From contig NZ_DASWYS010000314.1 of the NCBI RefSeq assembly GCF_036404855.1, positions 1-7,748 on the forward strand: a stretch of 7,748 nt of DNA. Direction: 5' to 3'. Position 1 is the stretch's first letter; every line of letters starts with the position of its first letter. The position numbers and the translations under genes were made by a program. The DNA comes from Pelomonas sp036404855. Its GTDB lineage: Bacteria > Pseudomonadota > Gammaproteobacteria > Burkholderiales > Burkholderiaceae_C. The notes beneath the pieces were generated by a model, which was given only the letters and a program-made list of their open reading frames with translations, had not been told where the DNA came from and did not search any database. This document shows positions 5,537-7,748 of the stretch, one piece after another.

Positions 5537-5964
5537 GCGCCGCCGTCAAGCACAAGGCCGTCGCGACCTGGCTGGCGCTGCTGGTTGGCGTCTTCGGCCT
5601 GCATCGCTTCTATCTTCACGGCCTGAAGGACCGCTGGGGCTGGGCCTTCCCGCTGCCGACGGTGCTCGGGCTGGTCGGTCTGCAGCGCATGAACCACCTG
5701 GGTCAGGACGACCGGCTGGCCTGGGTGCTGATCCCGCTGCTGGGCCTGAGCCTGGTCGCGGCGCTGCTCGGTGGCATCGTCTACGGCCTGATGCCGGACG
5801 AGCGCTGGAACGCACGTTTCAACGGCGGCCGGCCGGCTTCCCAGGGAGGCTGGCCCGCCGTCATCGGCGTCGTGCTCTGCCTCTTCATCGGCGGCACGGC
5901 GCTGATGGCGACCATCGCCTTCAGCGCACAGCGGTATTTCGAATCGCAGGTCGGCGATCAGTAG
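5533..5964 (+). CDS. TM2 domain-containing membrane protein
   Basis: This small 143-residue inner-membrane protein begins with a TM2-type hairpin: KHKAVATWLALLVGVFGLHR then FYLHG (6-30). The charged Lys-rich start and the GLHRFYLG-like core are diagnostic. Further hydrophobic segments lie near 63-86 and 108-131, so three to four membrane spans are likely. The region between them is polar (PDERWNARFNGGRPASQGG). TM2 proteins have no established biochemical function in bacteria. Its ATG overlaps the GNAT stop in an ATGA junction, indicating one operon. Its end reaches the convergent phosphate transporter gene. The family call is good and the function is unknown. Confidence 0.85.
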   Translation: MSAAVKHKAVATWLALLVGVFGLHRFYLHGLKDRWGWAFPLPTVLGLVGLQRMNHLGQDDRLAWVLIPLLGLSLVAALLGGIVYGLMPDERWNARFNGGRPASQGGWPAVIGVVLCLFIGGTALMATIAFSAQRYFESQVGDQ

Positions 5965-5969
5965 ATCGC
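5954..5969. repeat. inverted repeat at the convergent gene ends
   Basis: GCGATC (5954-5959) and GATCGC (5964-5969) form a perfect 6-bp inverted repeat with loop AGTA. It spans the TAG of the TM2 gene and the original-frame TGA of the phosphate transporter. There is no U-tract, so a terminator role is only possible. Confidence 0.4.
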
Positions 5970-6053
5970 GAAGCTGACCCAGTAGCAAACGCCGGACATC
6001 AGCGCTGCGGCCGGGATCGTGAAGATCCAGGCCCAGACGATGCTGCCGGCCAC
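5958..6053 (-). pseudogene. displaced C-terminal tail of the phosphate transporter (frame-shifted)
   Basis: In the frame one base off from the upstream PiT gene, this segment encodes 31 residues beginning VAGSIVWAWIFTIP and ending VSFAIY before a TGA. That is what is expected after the PiT motif SAVRWG: a last hydrophobic span with W-x-W and T-I-P. Joining it to the main frame would give 336 residues, the usual length for betaproteobacterial PiT proteins. The break is at the five-G run (minus strand, 6053-6057), where one more G restores the frame. Confidence 0.85.
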
Positions 6054-6967
6054 CCCCAGCGCACGGCCGACGCGCGCTGCACAGAGCCCACGCCCACGAT
6101 GGCACCGGTGATGGTGTGCGTCGTCGACACCGGAACACCGAGCGCGGTCGCGACGAACAGCGTGATCGCGCCGCCGGTCTCGGCGCAGAAGCCACCGACA
6201 GGCTTGAGCTTGGTGATGCGCTGGCCCATGGTCTGCACGATCCGCCAGCCACCGAACATGGTGCCCATGCCGATGGCCAGATAGCAGGCCACGATGACCC
6301 AGGTCGGCGGCGCGCTCTCGCCCACGCCCACGATGCCCGCCGCGATCAGCAGCATCCAGATCAGGCCGATGGTCTTCTGCGCGTCATTGCCGCCGTGGCC
6401 CAGGCTGTAGAGGCCGGCCGACACCAGTTGCAGCCGGCGGAACCAGCGATCGATGCGCAGCGGCGACTTGTGACGGCAGACCCAGGCGACGACCACCATC
6501 ATCAGTGAGCCCAGCAGAAAGCCCAGCAGCGGCGAGATGACGATGAACGCCACCGTCTTCCAGATGCCGCCGGCGATCAGCGCCTGCGGGCCGGACTTGG
6601 CGACGACCGCACCGGCAATACCCCCGATCAGCGCATGTGACGAGCTGGACGGGATACCCCAGTACCAGGTGATGCCGTTCCAGGCAATGGCCCCCATCAG
6701 CGCCCCGAAGATGACGTGGTGGTCCACCACACCGGGCTCGACGATGCCCTTGCCGATCGTGGCGGCCACGTGCAGCTGGAACACCAGCACGGCGATCACA
6801 TTGAAGAAGGCGGCGAACAGCACGGCCTGCTGGGGCTTGAGCACGCCGGTGGAGACGACGGTGGCGATGGAATTGGCAGCGTCGTGGAAGCCGTTCATGA
6901 AGTCGAACAGCAGGGCCAGCACGACCAGCAGGGCCACCACCCAGAAGGCGATCTCAGCGGATGCCAT
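5999..6967 (-). CDS. PiT family inorganic phosphate transporter, C-terminus frameshifted
   Basis: This low-affinity phosphate permease of the PiT family couples metal-phosphate or phosphate uptake to ions in the inner membrane. As it reads, the frame gives 322 residues from the ATG at 6967. Both PiT signature repeats are present: DFMNGFHDAANSIATVVSTG (22-41) and SLGHGGNDAQKTIG (188-201). Other conserved blocks are GIPSSSSHALIGG (104-116) and VPVSTTHTITGAIVGVG (278-294). About ten hydrophobic segments are visible. After SAVRWG (300-305) the frame turns into non-native Trp/Pro/Ser/Arg-rich sequence to a TGA at 5999, while the expected tail continues one frame away. The gene starts 12 nt after the DUF47 stop with no clear Shine-Dalgarno, so coupling is likely. 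It could be a true mutation or a sequence error. Confidence 0.93.
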   Translation of the reverse strand: MASAEIAFWVVALLVVLALLFDFMNGFHDAANSIATVVSTGVLKPQQAVLFAAFFNVIAVLVFQLHVAATIGKGIVEPGVVDHHVIFGALMGAIAWNGITWYWGIPSSSSHALIGGIAGAVVAKSGPQALIAGGIWKTVAFIVISPLLGFLLGSLMMVVVAWVCRHKSPLRIDRWFRRLQLVSAGLYSLGHGGNDAQKTIGLIWMLLIAAGIVGVGESAPPTWVIVACYLAIGMGTMFGGWRIVQTMGQRITKLKPVGGFCAETGGAITLFVATALGVPVSTTHTITGAIVGVGSVQRASAVRWGWPAASSGPGSSRSRPQR

Positions 6968-6979
6968 GGATGCGCCGGA

Positions 6980-7627
6980 TCAGGAGTTCTCGAGGACGAT
7001 GCCCTCGATCAGGTTGGCCACATCCTCACAACGGTCGGAGATGGACTCCAGCTGTTCGTAGATCGCCTTGAGCTTGATGAGCTCCCGCACGTCCTCCTGC
7101 TCGCGAAACAGGCGCGACATGGCCGAGCGCATCACGCGGTCGGCATCGGACTCCAGGCGGTCGATCTCCTCGCAGGTCTTCAGCGCCGCCTCGGTCGTGT
7201 CCGGCTTGCTCAGGTTGGGCAGCAGCGTGACGGCGTGCTGCACGCGCTCGCAACAGCGCACGGACAGGGTGCACAGCTGCAGCACCTGCTCGGGCACGGC
7301 GCGCACGTCATAGAGCGACAGCGTCTCGGACGAGTCCTGCAGCAGGTCGAGGATGTCGTCCATCGCGTTGATCAGGCTGTGGATCTGCTCGCGGTCGATG
7401 GGCGTGATGAAGGTGCGGTGCAGCAACCGGTTCACCTCGGCCGTGACGCGGTCGGCGGCATGTTCGGCCTTGTCGACCTCATCCGCGTACTGCTGGCGCA
7501 GCGCCGGGTTGGAGTAGTTCTCGATCATCTTCTGGAAGGCGCGCGCGCCTTCCAGGATGAAACCGCCGTGCTCGTTGAACAGCTCAAAAAAATTGCCCTC
7601 GCGGGGCAGCAGCTTGCCAAACAGCAT
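6980..7627 (-). CDS. DUF47 family (PhoU-like) phosphate transport accessory protein
   Basis: DUF47 proteins are all-helical PhoU-like cytoplasmic proteins usually encoded next to PiT transporters and thought to modulate them. The product begins MLFGKLLPREGNFFELFNEH and contains YADEVDKAEHAADRVTAEV, RTFITPIDREQIHSLINAMDD and ISDRCEDVANLIEGIVLENS, all typical, with acidic metal-binding-type E/D motifs. I chose the ATG at 7627 (215 residues) because AAGGA sits 5 nt before it. The ATG two codons upstream (7633) overlaps that AAGGA and would add only Met-Ala. The PiT gene follows after 12 nt. The family and pairing are secure; the regulatory role is known only from family-level inference. Confidence 0.94.
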   Translation of the reverse strand: MLFGKLLPREGNFFELFNEHGGFILEGARAFQKMIENYSNPALRQQYADEVDKAEHAADRVTAEVNRLLHRTFITPIDREQIHSLINAMDDILDLLQDSSETLSLYDVRAVPEQVLQLCTLSVRCCERVQHAVTLLPNLSKPDTTEAALKTCEEIDRLESDADRVMRSAMSRLFREQEDVRELIKLKAIYEQLESISDRCEDVANLIEGIVLENS

Positions 7628-7632
7628 GGCCA

Positions 7633-7637
7633 TCCTT
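7633..7637 (-). promoter_or_regulatory. Shine-Dalgarno deciding the DUF47 start
   Basis: AAGGA on the minus strand lies 5 nt before the ATG at 7627 and overlaps the alternative ATG at 7633. This favours the shorter product starting MLFGK. Confidence 0.6.
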
Positions 7638-7748
7638 GGATTTCTTGAAGGCGCGCAGTTTAGCGGGCGCGGTCACGGAATCGTCATCAAGCCGACCCAG
7701 AGATGCAGTAAGCGCACCCCTGCGGCCGCCCCAGCGGCGCACGACTTC
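7638..7748 (-). other. upstream region of the DUF47-PiT unit, possible end of another gene
   Basis: On the minus strand TAAACT (7657-7662) is a possible -10, but no good -35 lies 16-18 nt upstream; the TTGATG at 7685-7690 is 22 nt away, too far. One minus-strand frame is open from the window edge to a TGA at 7673-7675 and reads VRLLHLWVGLMTIP at its end. It could be the C-terminus of an upstream gene, but it is too short to identify. No Pho-box-like repeat is evident. Confidence 0.3.

Noticed and set aside
5290..6252. Minus-strand open frame of 320 codons opposite the GNAT and TM2 genes
   Set aside because: Its translation is Ser/Arg/Pro-rich shadow sequence that conflicts with two well-supported plus-strand genes and with the PiT gene.
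6716..7648. Plus-strand open frame of 310 codons opposite PiT and DUF47
   Set aside because: His/Gln/Gly-rich antisense translation typical of the complement of GC-rich coding sequence; it has no motifs.
1..7748. A novel defence, mobile or biosynthetic system
   Set aside because: All long coding regions belong to recognised housekeeping or common families. No repeats, integrase, transposase, toxin-antitoxin pair or cluster of unknown genes was seen.

Overview
This is a 7.7-kb stretch of GC-rich chromosome that looks like a betaproteobacterium, most likely Burkholderiales (Rubrivivax/Roseateles/Leptothrix-like). That placement is an inference from base composition, protein sequences and gene order (rpsP-rimM-trmD-rplS followed by a CoA-type Nudix hydrolase and a CobD/CbiB-like membrane protein). 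No search was run. The content is mostly housekeeping. I see no mobile element, CRISPR array, tRNA or rRNA, and no obviously new multi-gene system.

Layout. (1) Positions 2-700, plus strand: the C-terminal catalytic domain of a prolyl-oligopeptidase-family (S9) serine peptidase cut by the window edge. A 215-bp convergent intergenic region with a strong hairpin follows. (2) Positions 916-4784, minus strand, read right to left: rpsP (S16), rimM, trmD, rplS (L19), then a terminator, then a Nudix CoA pyrophosphatase-like gene and a CobD/CbiB/AmpE-like membrane protein. (3) Positions 4988-5964, plus strand, divergent from rpsP: a GNAT acetyltransferase overlapping by 4 bp a TM2-domain membrane protein. 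(4) Positions 5958-7627, minus strand: a DUF47 (PhoU-like) protein and a PiT-family phosphate transporter, a classic two-gene low-affinity phosphate transport unit. The last 115 bp are its upstream region.

How the genes work together. S16, RimM, TrmD and L19 serve ribosome assembly and tRNA m1G37 modification. The sequence offers a mechanism for their unequal output: a consensus -10 box and about 160-nt leader before rpsP, a terminator-shaped hairpin with a cUUCGg loop inside the first codons of rimM, a candidate promoter just before rplS, and a U-tracted terminator after rplS. DUF47 and PiT are expected to work together in phosphate uptake.

The most notable points are the terminator-like hairpin lying within rimM coding sequence, and a probable one-base deletion in a G-run that shifts the last ~31 residues of the phosphate transporter out of frame. 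The remaining observations are modest.
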